Below are positions 1-12,401 of a stretch of DNA of 64,000 nucleotides, piece after piece. Made by a program: the position numbers and the translations under genes. Below the pieces are notes generated by a model, which did not search any database, was not told the DNA's origin, and saw only the letters and a list, made by a program, of their open reading frames with translations. The stretch covers positions 1 through 64,000 of the forward strand of contig ARYC01017974.1 of assembly GCA_000711775.1 (NCBI GenBank), given 5' to 3'. Source of the stretch: Oxytricha trifallax (Eukaryota; Ciliophora; Spirotrichea; Sporadotrichida; Oxytrichidae). Numbering within the stretch: position 1 is the stretch's first letter; each line of letters opens with the position of its first letter.

Positions 1-182
1 ACCCACCTGTAAGCCAAAGAATACCCACCTGTAAGCAAAAGAATACCCACCTGTAAGCCAAAGAAAACCCACCTGTAAGCCAAAGAAAACCCACCTGTAA
101 GGCAAAGAAAACCCACCTGTAAGCCAAAGAAAACCCACCTGTAAGCCAAAGAAAACCCACCTGTAAGCCAAAGAAAACCCAC
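1..182. repeat. 22-bp satellite, array 1
   Basis: About eight head-to-tail copies of a 22-bp unit of the form acccacctgtaagccaaaga plus two bases, nearly identical, cut by the window edge. The same unit forms array 2 at 3296-3568 in the same orientation. No coding role is visible. Confidence 0.95.
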
Positions 183-2110
183 AAGCTCTCTATAAAATAT
201 ATATTTATATTATAAATAATTAATATTTTCATCAAAATCCTCTAGCCACAGAGGCACATAAATAATTTTTAACATATGATTATATTCGTTATTTATTTTC
301 CTTTACATATTTTACTATTTATTATTAACATAAGGTTATATATTTATAATAATTAATTTATATTAAACATATCATTTTGAATTTATTTAAATATTATACA
401 TTATAGGTCAACATATTTTATTTTGAACATCTTATTAATATTTTCATTGAAAATTATATTGATTTAATTTTTATTTATTATTATCTTATTATTAGGATCT
501 ATATGTATATAAACTTAATTTTCACATCATTATTATGATATGATGGATCACCTTTATGTTTTCAAAGATTATTAACATTAATTAGATATTAATTTTTTTA
601 AATATTTTTCTATTTAACTTATTTTAGTTTGATTAGACTTTTAGGTTTATTTAATCAGATTTTCATTCTTTACTTAAATTAAATAAGTCTCTATTTACAA
701 AATCATGTTTCTATTATCGATTATATTTTGTAAAATCATATTCTATTTTATTAACTTGTATTTAAATAAATAATAAGATTTTCTTACCAAAAAGGTCTGA
801 TTTTAATGATAATGGGTATTATTATGAGTTGTTATTATCAATTTTTCAACCTATTTTTAATTTGAGCTATTTTCAATTTATTGATTTTTGTCAGGTTTTC
901 TTATCAAAAATATCGGGTTTTCTTATTAAATTAGTCGGGTTTTCAGGGTTTTGGTAAATTAATGAGTAAGTACTCACAAAATTAAAGAATCAAGTATCAC
1001 TTAACTATTTATCAGATCTCTTCTATTAAAAATCTTTCTTGATATAATTTTCTTACAAGTTTTTATTGTTCAATCTATCTTTTATTATAAATCATATTTT
1101 TTTTTTAGTAGTAACCACGAATCTGACAATATTTTTTAAACTATGTTTTGACTTATATTTTAGAAACTATATGATAAGTAAAGCAACTTATTATTTTATT
1201 AGAATATTTTTTATGCATTTGTAAACACTATTCATAAGTATAATGGTTTTAATTACTAAAATGATCTTTAGTTTTATTAACTCATCTATTTTTATATTTT
1301 TATATATAAAAGATGAAATAATAATATTACCCTTTAATAATTTCTAATATTTAATTATCAATTCCCATCTATAAATAATTTGATAGATGTATTAATATCC
1401 AATTATATTAAAGATTTATCTATTAAGAAGCGAGTAACAATAAAAATAAATTCTCAGGGACTCTGCCCCTTACTCGCAGGCACTCACTCGTTATGTGTCA
1501 CCGCGAAAAAGGGACATGCTGTCCCTTATACCCTGGCTATGGTCTATGCATCAGCAAAATTCATATGATTAATATCTTTAATAAAATTAACTAGTATTAA
1601 ATATAAATATTATATAACAATATAATTATAAAATGCTCGATATCTTTGTTATCTCTATTCATTTTACTGTTATAGATTGCATGGTGTTCATATATTAGCT
1701 TTGAATTTTAAAATTTACTCTTTGGTTTAATCTATTCTATGTTCAGCTTTTTAATTGATGATTATCGTTTATTTGTTTTTGTATTTGGCTTTATATTTGG
1801 GTTTTGGGAAAAGGGGTTTTAGGTTTTTTATAATAAATAATTTTACAAATACAAGAATCTTTTACCACTTACACAATTTTGAAACTTATTAATTAATTCC
1901 GGTTTTCTTATCAAAATTATCAGGTTTTCTTATCAAAATATTCGGGTTTTGAGGGTTTTGGTTAATTTAATGAGTAAGTACTCTAAAATAATCTTAATTT
2001 TTATAAGATACATAACTTTTTATAATTATTTTAACGTATATAATAAATTTCAAGAGTTATTTTATATTTTTAATAATAAATTCTTATATTTATATATAAT
2101 TATTATTATT
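183..2110. other. AT-rich spacer with a small GC-rich island
   Basis: Mostly AT-rich non-coding sequence. An island at about 1425-1562 has clearly higher GC, begins with gcgagtaac and contains cttactcgc, so it could fold, and is open for about 40 codons in one frame. I cannot name it; it could be a stranded coding block or part of a repeat. The phrase tcaggttttcttatcaaaa with a nearby gggtttt recurs near 890-950 and 1900-1960, suggesting an internal duplication. Confidence 0.4.
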
Positions 2111-2111
2111 C

Positions 2112-3080
2112 AAGATTTGTACTCTGCAAGGTAGTTGTCAGTGAAGTCAAAATATTTATTCAATGACCCACTTTTAATGATGTTTTTGGATGTTCCAAGC
2201 AAAGTGAAACAATTTATTTTTCTATTTTTATGACTTTTTTCAAATTTTGTGAGCAGGTGTCAGGATTCTCAAGGTAGCAGTCAGTGAAGGCAAAATAATT
2301 TTTTAATGACCCACTTTTAATGATGTTTTTGGATGTTCCAAGTCGAATGGAGCAACTTATTTTTCAATTTTTAGGAATTTTTAAAATTTTGTGAGCAGGT
2401 GGCAGGAATCTCATGGTACTAATCAGTGAAGTCAATTATATTTTCAACACTTTTGATGATGTTTTTGGAGGTTCCAAGTCGAGTGAAGCAACTTATTTTT
2501 TCATTTTTAGGACTTTTTATAATTTTGTGAGCAGGTGGCAGGAATCTCATGCTAGTAGTCAGTGAAGTCAAAATATTTATTCAATGACCCACTTTTGATG
2601 ATGTTTTTAGAGGTTACAAGTCCAGTGGAGCAACTTATTTTTCAATTTTTAGGAATTTTTAAAATTTTGTGATTACTAGTCAAGAATCTCATGCTAGTAG
2701 TCAGTGAAGTCAAAATATTTATTCAATGACCCACTTTTGATGATGTTTTTGGAGGTTACAAGTCGAGTGGAGCAACTTATTTTTCAATTTTTAGGAATTT
2801 TTAAAATTTTGTGATTACTAGTCAAGAATCTCATGGTAGTGGTCAGTGAAGTCCAAATATTTTTTCAATGACCCACTTTTGATGATGTTTTTGGAGGTTC
2901 CAAGTCGAATGGAGCAACTTATTTTTCAATTTTTAGGAATTTTAAAATTTTGTGATGATTGGTCAGGATTTTCATGGTAGTAGTTGATAAAGGCAAAAGA
3001 ATTTTTCAATGACCCTCTTTTGATGATGATTTTGGAGGTTCCAAGTCGAGTGAAGCAACTTATTTTTCATTATAAATTTT
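2112..3080. repeat. ~140-bp tandem repeat, about 7 copies
   Basis: A unit of about 139-143 bp is repeated about seven times. Landmarks recur at even spacing: tgacccacttttgatgatg, then ggaggttccaagtcgagtgg, then agcaacttatttttcaattt, then a variable linker with gtgagcaggt or gtgattactagtcaag. Copies differ by point changes and small indels. TGA stops in all frames argue against coding. Confidence 0.9.
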
Positions 3081-3295
3081 TATATATATTTTTTTAAAGT
3101 CAAGTCATTATAGTAGGGCCTGGAAAAAAATATTTATATTTCATGTCTATAGCACCTGGTTTTATTCATCACCTATTCAATAATAATAAATCATAATAAT
3201 TATAACATTTAAAAATGAATTTGGCATCGAAAAATCTCTGTAGCACTTTTGGCATACACCGTGCCCCAAAACACCAATTGAATATATACAAAACC

Positions 3296-3568
3296 CAACC
3301 CAAAACCCCAAAACCCCAAAAACCCAAACAAAACCCAACTATAAACCAAACAAAACCCAACTGTAAATCAAACAAAACCCAACTGTAAACCAAACAAAAC
3401 ACACCTGTAAGCAAAACAAAACACACCTGTAAGCAAAACAAAACCCACCTGTAAGCCAAACAAAACCCACCTGTAAGCAAAAGAAAACCCACCTGTAAGC
3501 CAAAGAAAACCCACCTGTAAGCCATAGAAAACCCACCTGTAAGCCAAAGAAAACCCACCTGTAAGCAA
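3296..3568. repeat. 22-bp satellite, array 2, grading from telomere-like DNA
   Basis: The left edge (about 3296-3335) is C4A4-rich, including ccccaaaaccccaaaa. To the right it becomes degenerate units such as caaaacccaactgtaaacca and finally clean copies of the same 22-bp unit as array 1. Because 22 is not a multiple of three, all three minus-strand frames stay open and give repetitive pseudo-proteins; these are not genes. Confidence 0.9.
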
Positions 3569-3829
3569 ATTAATTATTAAATTTATATATTATGCTCTAT
3601 TTAATGTGACCATTTACATTTATCTATTAAAATCTTTATAAAAATAAAATAATTTAATATCTTTAGATGATTATAATTATATATTTAATATTAAAAATCA
3701 GGTATTATGAATAAATATGCAATTAAATATAAATTCTATTTATTTTATATAATCATTTTCGTAATTTATGCTAATCCTTTATCAATCATATTATATTCTT
3801 TTTATACATCAATCAATCCTATAAAAGAA

Positions 3830-5495
3830 TTTAAAAATTGGGAGAAATGAAAAATAAATATACAAACAAAACCCAATAGGCAAATATAAATAGGAGAGAT
3901 AGTTTATTTTTACAAGAGTATCATTACTATATTAGGCAATTAAATATTTGAATTCTCTGAGGATAGCAGGATGCTTGAGAGTGGAAGCAGTGAGAGTAAT
4001 GATAAATGAGATGTCATGTTATTCCTTCTACTGCAGTAGCTGCCCTGCTTAGACTGCAAGCCCTCATGCGGTTCATGACTAAGCTTTAATTCTTAATTTT
4101 TGGCATGGCATTTTCACTTTGGGGTCATCGATCCTGATCGTGACTCTTCAGCACGTACCAAATTCTACACTTAAGGTTCTCGATTCAGAATGTTGACACT
4201 TTTGTCCGAATGTTGACAGATAGGTAGCTGCTCAAAAGGGGATTCTTAAAGAAGAAGCTATTAAGGACTCTTTTGCTTTTTCAGGGGGAAGAAATAGCAC
4301 AGCCTCAGTATCAGTTTTGCGGCCTCAATCTGCTCTCTGGCCTACAGCAGGGGTTTTATGGGCTACCTCAGAAAATGGTCAAAATAATAGCATTGGGTAT
4401 TCAGGCATTTGTGGACTTTCGATTTTGCAGACGAAGTAAGGGGCGAATCTTCGAATGGGGGGCGGCAAGTGCTACCACGCAAATCATCATGCCAAGACGC
4501 AGGGAGATGGAGTCTCCGACTCAGACATCTATCCCAGGAGCCGAGATACACAAGCATCTTTGTTTCTCATGCTATACCAGAGCCCTTCAATCAAGCGCCT
4601 TCCTCATGTCTTTGTATTGAATCTCGGGCTACAGTCACCTGCTTCTAGCATGCAGATGCTTTCCTCTAGCTCTTTGCCGCTTTCTTCTGGTGGTTATCTG
4701 AATTCCTCCCTCAAGCAGTAGATTAGCCTAGGCGCTTTCCTACTGGGTTGATTAGACTTTCGTAGGAGATGTACCCATTGACGTTAGCTTGGCTAAGGAT
4801 CCCTGAAACACCATCCTTTTCGCTGTAAGCCCTTTAGCATCTCATCCAATGAGGATCCCTTCCACTATCGTGGTTCAGAGCTACAACGTAACATCTTTGC
4901 ACCAAAGGGAACATGTTCAGATGTCTGGAGTGTCAATGCTGAGTTATGCTCGGTATCAGGCAATACGAGACCTTCCATCTCTCTCACTCTTGCAAGCTTG
5001 GTGCTTAATACGAGTAGATTCAGCCCTAAATGTGTTTGCAACATCATGCCCATCTCACTTGCGATGCTATAAGGAATCAGATGACCAACGCTAATTCTTA
5101 CCTCCTAGCTCTTCGGAGCCTTTCAAGAATAGTAGGCATCACTAGAGAGAATCACATGACTGTTAAACCTTACAAAGCCACTGATGCTCTATGGCAGCCA
5201 TACGATGCTGATGCTTGCAACGGTGTGATAATCGAAGGTACATAAGTCTATGTTTACACTCTCTTCTTCCCCTGCTTCTATGTCTGGATGGCTCCCGCTG
5301 GTCTTACTGGCACATTGTTGTCACTACTGGGAGCCATTAGTACTGGTCATTGTACTTCTTATCATCCTGGATCAGATTATTGTCGAAGGGAGGTCGCCAT
5401 CTAGAGCTATGAGGCTTAATGCTCTGATTCACTATCACTCATTGACATAGCAGGGTTGATTGGTTTCTGGTAGATTGAGAGTGCCCATTTTCAAT
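3830..5495 (+). repeat. GC-rich dispersed element, copy 1
   Basis: A 1.65-kb block of much higher GC than its surroundings, homologous along its whole length to 32030-33708 in the opposite orientation. Shared landmarks in order: aacaaaacccaatag and ggagagata at the left edge, agactgcaag, two gttgaca motifs flanking acttttgtcc, a tract encoding FRFCRRSKGR in one frame, accagcgggag-like sequence read in reverse, and tggtttctg near the right edge. One frame around 4290-4500 keeps amino-acid similarity between copies, but both have stops and indels. It may be a decayed mobile element or a non-coding germline repeat; I do not recognise a transposase. Confidence 0.75.
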
Positions 5496-5499
5496 ATTA

Positions 5500-6119
5500 A
5501 TTGTTAGAGTTTAATTGTGAACTTACTATAATTATATTAAACATCTGTCATTAATTTGGCTATTTCTTGATTTTTAAAGATTCAATGTTACCTTTTGTCA
5601 CCTTTTTCAATTCATTCAATGGGGTTTTTTTTGACTTTGTTAAAGGCTAAATATACTTTTATTTTAATAAATGTTTTATTATTACAAGACTTTGATATCA
5701 ATATTTAAATCTTAAATCTTTTTATTATATATTTTTTATTAATTACTTTTTATTTTTTATAATTATATATTTTTAAGTAAACCTCAAATATCAATTTATT
5801 AATAATAATCAAATTAATAATTATTAAATAATAACTTAGAACATTTCCAAAATAGTATATATATATTTAATCATATTTATATTTTTAAATTTTAATTATT
5901 CATAAAATACCTTTTAATTTCAGTTAGTATACAGCAATTTATTATTTTTGTTTTACCATTAATTCTATCGAGCAAGTTATTTAAAATTTTTATTTTGAAT
6001 CAGTGGGATCAAATTTATATTTAAATAATTCATTTTTAATTTAATTATTTATAAAATGCTAATAAATTTAATTTTGTTAAAGTTTATCATTGTTTTGAAT
6101 TTTAACAATATTTTCATTG
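5500..6119. other. AT-rich spacer
   Basis: Very AT-rich with no coding block or repeat that I can support. Confidence 0.5.
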
Positions 6120-6996
6120 TTAAGCAAGTATAATTGAAATGTGGAGGTAGTTACAAATAAATTCAAATAACAATATAATTAAAATTTTATTGTTTCAAAT
6201 TTAATACAATAGAAATTGAAAAATACGGGTTTAATGTTCTCTAAAGAATGGTAAAGACTTATTGGAAAGAAAGAAATGAAAATTCATATGGTGAGTGTAG
6301 ATGCTTCTGGTAATACCACAATTCTCTACAATCTCAAGCTCAGTAAGATTGTCACATCTATTCTAACTATCGGCTTCAATATCGAGTCCGTTGACTAAAA
6401 GAAAATCAATTTTACAGAGTGGTATAAAGTCGTTCAAGACAAGATCAAACTTCTTTGGAGACATAATATTAGAGTATCTAAGGTCTTATATACTTCTTTG
6501 ACTCCAATGATAGAGATAGAGTTGATGACGTGAGAGAAACTCCACAATAACATCACCGATTAGGAATTAAGGAAGAAGTTCACTTGGTATTCGCCAACAA
6601 GCAAGATCTTCAAGGGCTATGACCTGCCCAGAAATCACTGATAAACTCGGTCTCCCTACAATTAGGGGTAGAACTTGGTACATGTAAAGCACTTGCACAG
6701 TTAATGGATATTTTTTCTACGAAGATCTCGATTGGATCTCAACCCACATTGTGGATAAGCGAAATAATAAAAGGTATTTCTGTTTGTATACTCTTCTATC
6801 AACTGTGCAATATTTTAAATAATCTATTACTCATGAATATAGCGGACTATTGCTTTTCCTTATAAGTAAATCTTTAATTCAGAGAGTAATATGTTCAAAA
6901 TAAATCACTTTTGAAGTACAAATACCAAAAATTTTTAATTATATTGTTTTTTGAATTATTTGTAACCACCTCCACATTTCAATTATACTTGCTTAA
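6120..6996. mobile_element. Element with ~69-bp terminal inverted repeats enclosing an ARF pseudogene
   Basis: The segment starting ttaagcaagtataattgaaa at 6120-6189 returns as its reverse complement at about 6927-6996, with only a few differences (one shared stretch is tgtggaggt[a/g]gttacaaata). The repeats bracket the ARF-like pseudogene. No target duplication is obvious. It is either a non-autonomous element that captured a gene copy or a coincidental inverted duplication. Confidence 0.65.
6234..6760 (+). pseudogene. Decayed ARF-family small GTPase
   Basis: Starting at ATG 6234 the translation follows ARF closely: [20 protein letters not shown], then [27 protein letters not shown], and QDKIKLLWRH. 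After frame changes near 6495 and 6580 it continues with DSNDRDRVDDVRE, FANKQD and finally EITDKLGLPTIRGRTWYMQ and EDLDWIS. ARF proteins are about 180 residues, and the whole length is represented. It is broken: at least two frameshifts, the P-loop GLDAAGKT is SVDASGNT (catalytic Lys lost), and the switch II DVGGQ is YKVVQ. No introns or pointers are visible inside, which suggests a retrocopy or captured copy. Confidence 0.85.
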
Positions 6997-7071
6997 TAAT
7001 ATCTATAATTTTTTATTATTCATTATTTTTTTAACCTGGCAAAAATGGTTTATAATTATTGGTATTTATAT

Positions 7072-7492
7072 TATTGAAGGAATACATTTGATTTGGGAAA
7101 ATAATTTATAATTAATAAAATAAATAATTAAAATCGTGCCAGTTAATTTTCTTGAAACCTAGACAATATGGTACTTGCTCGATAGGGAATTTAAAATTAG
7201 CTGGACTTTACTATTGGCGGTACCCCTCTATCGCATCCCTCGAGCGAGTTTACTCGACTATAATTTTGGCATTAAATCCAACTAAACAAATCAAGTAAAA
7301 TTAAAATCGAGTAAACTCGCTCGAGGGATGCGATAGAGGGGTACCGCCAATAGTAAAGTCCAGCTAATTTTAAATTCCCTATCGAGCAACTACCATATTG
7401 TCTAGGTTTCAAGAAAATTAACTGGCACGATTTTAATTATTTATTTTATTAATTATAAATTATTTTCCCAAATCAAATGTATTCCTACAATA
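7072..7492. mobile_element. Foldback element 1 (186-bp arms)
   Basis: Arms 7072-7257 and 7307-7492 are near-perfect reverse complements (one clear mismatch beside the tgctcgatagggaattt segment) around a 49-bp loop. The inner arm is GC-rich and includes cccctctatcgcatccctcg. No ORF. Flanks show no convincing target duplication. It resembles a MITE or foldback element. Confidence 0.9.
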
Positions 7493-9473
7493 TTACTATT
7501 AAGTAATTTCACTAATATTTAATTTGTGAAATGCATTTCAATAATCAAATATTAGTGTCATTAATATAATTAATATTACTTATACTGTATAAGTTAAATA
7601 TGCATTAATAATTACTATAATTCTTAAACTAATATATTACATTATGTCCTAGAATGGGTCACACTTAATATATTATATATAAAGTTGAATATTTTAATAG
7701 TTTTATAATATTAGCTTATGATAAGATATACTTTATAATATATGTTCATATAGACTTTTTTAGATTCTATACAAATATTTAGATCAATATTCTTTAAAAT
7801 TATTGATTCACAAAAACTTTCAATAATTCTCATTTGTGGATTAAAAAATGTTATATTTATTAACTAATGATTCTTTATATTATATATTATATTTAGTGTA
7901 ATTCTATACAGACTTATAACTAATTACATAAGGATTATTTAGATTTCTTAATTTTTGAATATAATTGTTGATTAAATTAATTATTATCTTATAATATCTG
8001 CTATTAACTTAAACAATTTAATTTAATTAATATAAATAAATAGGTATTATAAACTTGTTTTATATAATCATTAAATTAGGATTCTAATATATCATTATAT
8101 AGTACTTAATGCACAATAAAAAAATATTTTTCTATTTTCTCAAAATTATACTAAAATAATAGTGGTTTGGTTAGAAATTTTTGTGTCCATCTTATACATC
8201 TAAATTTTGTGATCGAATATAAAATCGATAATTGAACTAATTATTATGATTTGCTATTTTAAGAATGTTTATTAATTGAAGAAAAAAATTTTAAAATTAT
8301 TTAAAGAGTATATGTTATATGTATTATAAAATAAGATCAACATTTTATTTCTTTTTATCATATATTATCATTCAATTTGTTAAAATTTCCAGATAGACTA
8401 TTCAGAATTATCTAATTAATTATAGATCGAGTCATCCTATTTTAACTATTCTATTTATTTATCAAAGATAATCAACAATTGATTTAGTCTCTTTCGTGAA
8501 ATGATTTTATGAATAGCTTCACTTATTTAAAATAATATAAGTAATTACATATTATATTATAATATTAGTTCTAACAAATTTTCATCATTCTTTAAAAAGT
8601 TTTGTTTCTTTATTTTCATAGAGGCAATATCATCAATTATTTCACTTTGCATTTCTATCATCTTTGGTTCAGAATGATTACTACTTAAATCTTGCAACTT
8701 CTAAATTGCCTTTTAAATTTAAAAAGGGTAAGTTTCCTGCTTGGACATTAAAATTTATTTCACTCGCTTAAATAATAAAAGAATAATTAATCTTTTTTTA
8801 TATTATTCATCGCTTTTCTTTGTAACTTTAAATTTATTTTACAATTTTCAAAATTTACAATTATATATTTTTATTAAACATAAAAAAACTATTAAGAAAA
8901 CTCAAATATATAAAAATGTGATTTTCATGAGAATATTTTAGTCTTAGTGAAGAAAAAGAGAGTCATTCAATTATTAAATATGATACAATTATTCATAGTT
9001 GAAGAGTTAGAGTATTATAATAACTGAAACTTACAAAAAATATGTGAGGAAAAAGACTATTAATTTCGGGGCAGGAAACAATTTTTGTGGTCAGAAAATT
9101 TCCCATTAGGCGTGTCTGATTGATTGGTGTTTAAAACCCTCCTAAAAATTTAATGCTGAAGAGCACATATTTTTAATATTTTTCTATTTCCCGTTTTGTT
9201 ATTAGATGATTACTTTTTAATTCTAAATGTACTTTTAGAATTTTTATTTATAGAATTCTAATTATCATGCACAGAAATATCTCTTTTGTTTTGTATACCT
9301 AATAATTCAAAGCTTTCTATTTTCAATCTCTCATTTTAAATTTTATAATTAATTAATTTTCTTTTGAAGCTTGTTCAGTTGCCAATTATATTAAGTTCTC
9401 ATTTAATATCTATCTTGTGAAATATTTCGAAAATTCGTCTATATAATTATCGCAAGTTAAATCTTCCCAGTAA
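7493..9473. other. AT-rich spacer
   Basis: No gene supported. A short GC-richer patch at 9060-9130 contains ggcaggaaac and agtgctc-like words that loosely recall the gaagtttcctgcc patches at 15180-15400 and 15720-15780. Confidence 0.4.
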
Positions 9474-10676
9474 TCATTTATCTTAGTGCTCGATTAAAAT
9501 ATAAAATAAATTTCTAAATAATTCCTATATTTAAGCATCAATTACTTACTTTTAACAATTCTTTAAAGCTAAATATATTGTCATGATTTTGTCTAAGTTT
9601 TCTAACACTTTATCATACATTTCAGGGTTTTAAAATTAATTATTTATCTCGCTAATCAATTTTATAGCAACAGACTCGATTATTGAACAATCAAGCTAAC
9701 TCAATAAATAGGCTTATTTCTGTTAAGAAACATAATAACTTAATATTTTTTATTTTTAATTGTGGTGTTGATCATTTATTTAAGCTTATTCCTCGTGAAT
9801 CCCATTCATCCAAGGTAATTAGTTTTACTAATTGAAAATACTGATCAAAGTATAGCAAAATGACTCTAAATCATCTTTCATAACTGGTGTCTTTCCCTAG
9901 TGACATCTGATTGAGGAATACTCCAAAGTTCCTTTGAATCTTAACTTTTATTCTTTTTCTTAATCAATACTGACTTTAACAGCCGTCCCGAAATCAATAA
10001 GATATACCTTGTCTTTATGAATTCTGAAATTGTCAGGTTTGATATCTCTGTGGACATAACCTTAATCATGGAAGGTTCTTAAGCAACTCAACATTTCTTT
10101 CATTAGTTAGATTTAAATTTCTAGTTTATTCTCTTCATCTAATTCTAAGTCTTATATCTCTTACACTTTATCCTAGATTGAATAGTCAAGATGCTACATT
10201 TATTAATAAATGTTGTGATGACAGTTTTAGTATATATAAATTAATATTTTATTGAGATTGTTTAATTGATAAAGATCAAATAAATATTATTCTTGTTTAA
10301 TAAAATTAAACTACGTTTAATGGATTCATTTTTTTATATAAAAAAAGATACTATATCAATTTTGATTTTGATAAATATATCATTTTATTTAATTTCTATA
10401 TGCTTGGCTATTTATTAAATTTATTTTAATTGCAAGGTATCGCTTTCCCTGGTAGGAGCTATGTTTGATGTATTTTGGAAATGGTCCTTAATCACAAATT
10501 TTTTACAAAAGTAAAGCCTCTTAAAGTAATGATTGATCATCTCCTTCAAATTTAACAGCTATTTTCTCATTGTTAATGGGATTCTTGTAAAGTGCTACTA
10601 TTCCTTGACCTCCTTAACCTATAACTTAAACAAATTCGTGATCTAATAGTTTAGAAGGTGCTACAAATTTTTCCAT
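9474..10676 (-). CDS. Casein kinase 1-like protein kinase, 2 or more MDSs
   Basis: Ser/Thr kinase of the CK1 group. From ATG at 10676 the first block encodes MEKFVAPSKLLDHEF, the glycine loop VIGQGGQGIVALYK, the ATP-site lysine in IAVKFEGDD, and GPFPKYIKHSS. An IES of about 200 bp follows (roughly 10220-10440; a 3-bp ATT pointer is compatible but not certain). The second block has LRTFHDQGYVHRDIKPDNF (catalytic loop), VYLIDFGTAV (DFG), GTLEYSSIRCHQG, DDLESFCYTL and LPW, all CK1 hallmarks, then an acidic/Gln tail with NPEMYDKVLENL, ending at TGA 9474. TAA and TAG are read as Gln throughout. Intact as far as I can see, so probably functional after rearrangement. Confidence 0.85.
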
Positions 10677-11289
10677 CTTAATTAATCTTAAAATTATTAA
10701 CAATATTTTAAGGATTCTCTCTTTTAATATGTAATCATTTGAGTACATTTATATAGTTAGAGTATAATTCAAATAATACCTAAAAGCTTTGATATTACTT
10801 ATACAATATCCATAACTTCATTTAGTTATTAACATTGAGAATATTCTTCTAATATACTCTAGTATAATAATTTACGGTTTTTTAATTTTTTCCTTTTTAA
10901 AATAATTTTTTTTATAATTAATTTATTGAATAATTTTTCTTTGAAAATTTTACAGTAAACATCCATTAGTTATTAAAAAATTTTATATTAATACTATATT
11001 GTAATATTATTGTGGGATAATTTAATATAATAAGCATAAACTTATTGATATATTTTCATTGATAAGTAAAGGGTGTTATATGTAAGTCAAATTTAAACTT
11101 ATTTTTATCATTGATTATCATATAGTTTGACAAACATTCATATCAGTTTGTTAAATTATAAAATAAAATAATTAATTAAAAACTTAACATCCTTTTATTA
11201 GAATTATATTATTAGTAAATGAATAAACTTGTCTAAGTATAAGGCCTTCAATATAATTTTAATTAATGATAAATTTTTGTGAAAATAAG
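10677..11289. other. AT-rich spacer
   Basis: Upstream of the CK1-like gene; no supported feature. Confidence 0.4.
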
Positions 11290-11645
11290 AGTGGATATCA
11301 GTGAATAGAATAATCACATATTGGCATTTAGTGAAGTAGTCTTTGTAAATTTCTCTACTACCTAAATTACAATTATCAAAGGTTTGTATGTTATAAATGA
11401 ATATTTTAACCTTTTAGAAGATATAAGAAGATAAATAGGCATGATCAATCTTAAAAACAGAAGATATATGAACATTGAAGAAAATAACGATATGTTATCA
11501 AAACTTACAATCAAATACATGTAATTTAGGTTGATTATTCATAGCAAAGGAAAAATTAGCTTGAAAATTTTCACTGCTTCTCTCAATTTAATTGATTTTT
11601 ATCATAAATTATTTCTTATAAAATTAATTTTTTATATTTATGTCA
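11290..11645 (+). CDS. Candidate coding block, unidentified
   Basis: One frame is open for about 118 codons if TAA/TAG are Gln, with ordinary composition (for example FSEVVFVNFSTTQITIIKG and NRRYMNIEENNDMLSKL). No neighbour MDS or pointer was matched and no family recognised. It could be a stranded MDS of a gene lying elsewhere, or chance. Confidence 0.3.
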
Positions 11646-12401
11646 AGTAAATAAGTTTAAATTAAGGTATAAATTTAATTACCCAAGAAATAAGTTTCAT
11701 GTTTATTAGAGAGATTAAAAATTAATTGAGACTGCTTGAATCTATCTAGTTATACTACTAATTCGAATTCATTATAATTATTATAATAAACTGAGGTTCA
11801 AATATTAAAGATAAGTCTTTTTCTTGATATAATTGCTTTGTATCAAAAGTTCACAATATCTTTTTAATTATAATCTCTAAAAAATTTAATAAAAAGATGT
11901 AAGCATTTTTCAATATATATTTTATTCTTCTTTTTTCACAAAGTTAACTAAATTTGTTTTTAAAATATAATATATAAATGCAAGATTATTTCTTTTGTTT
12001 ATTTAAGATGTTGATGAGTAAATATATTAAAAGCGCATTATAAAATTAAAGAATTTAAACAAAATAAAATATTATTATACTTTTTGATTATTTAATTTCT
12101 CAATTTAGAGTAAATAAAATTGCTCAGAAATTAAAAGTCTATTGAAATCAGTTACATATTTATTATATTGAAGATTTGATTTATTTAAGGATTTGAAATG
12201 TATAGATTTATAATATTAAATAATTTAAAATATTACCAAAATGAAAACTCTATGAGTTTAAAATAAATATTAAATTTTATTTTGAGTAAAGGTGTGTTTA
12301 AATAAAATTAAGATTGAATATATCATACATACATATTAAACTTTTATCTTGAGATTATTTTGTTCTAATTTGTTTATATTCTGGGAATAATCTTCCCAGA
12401 A

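Noticed and set aside
3169-3568. Long minus-strand ORFs rich in GFLWLTGGF-like repeats
   Set aside because: They are translations of the 22-bp satellite in successive frames; the unit length is not a multiple of three and the DNA, not the peptide, is conserved.
4363-5450. Many overlapping ORFs of 60-115 codons on both strands
   Set aside because: They lie in the GC-rich dispersed repeat, where fewer AT-rich stops lengthen random frames; most do not align between the two copies.
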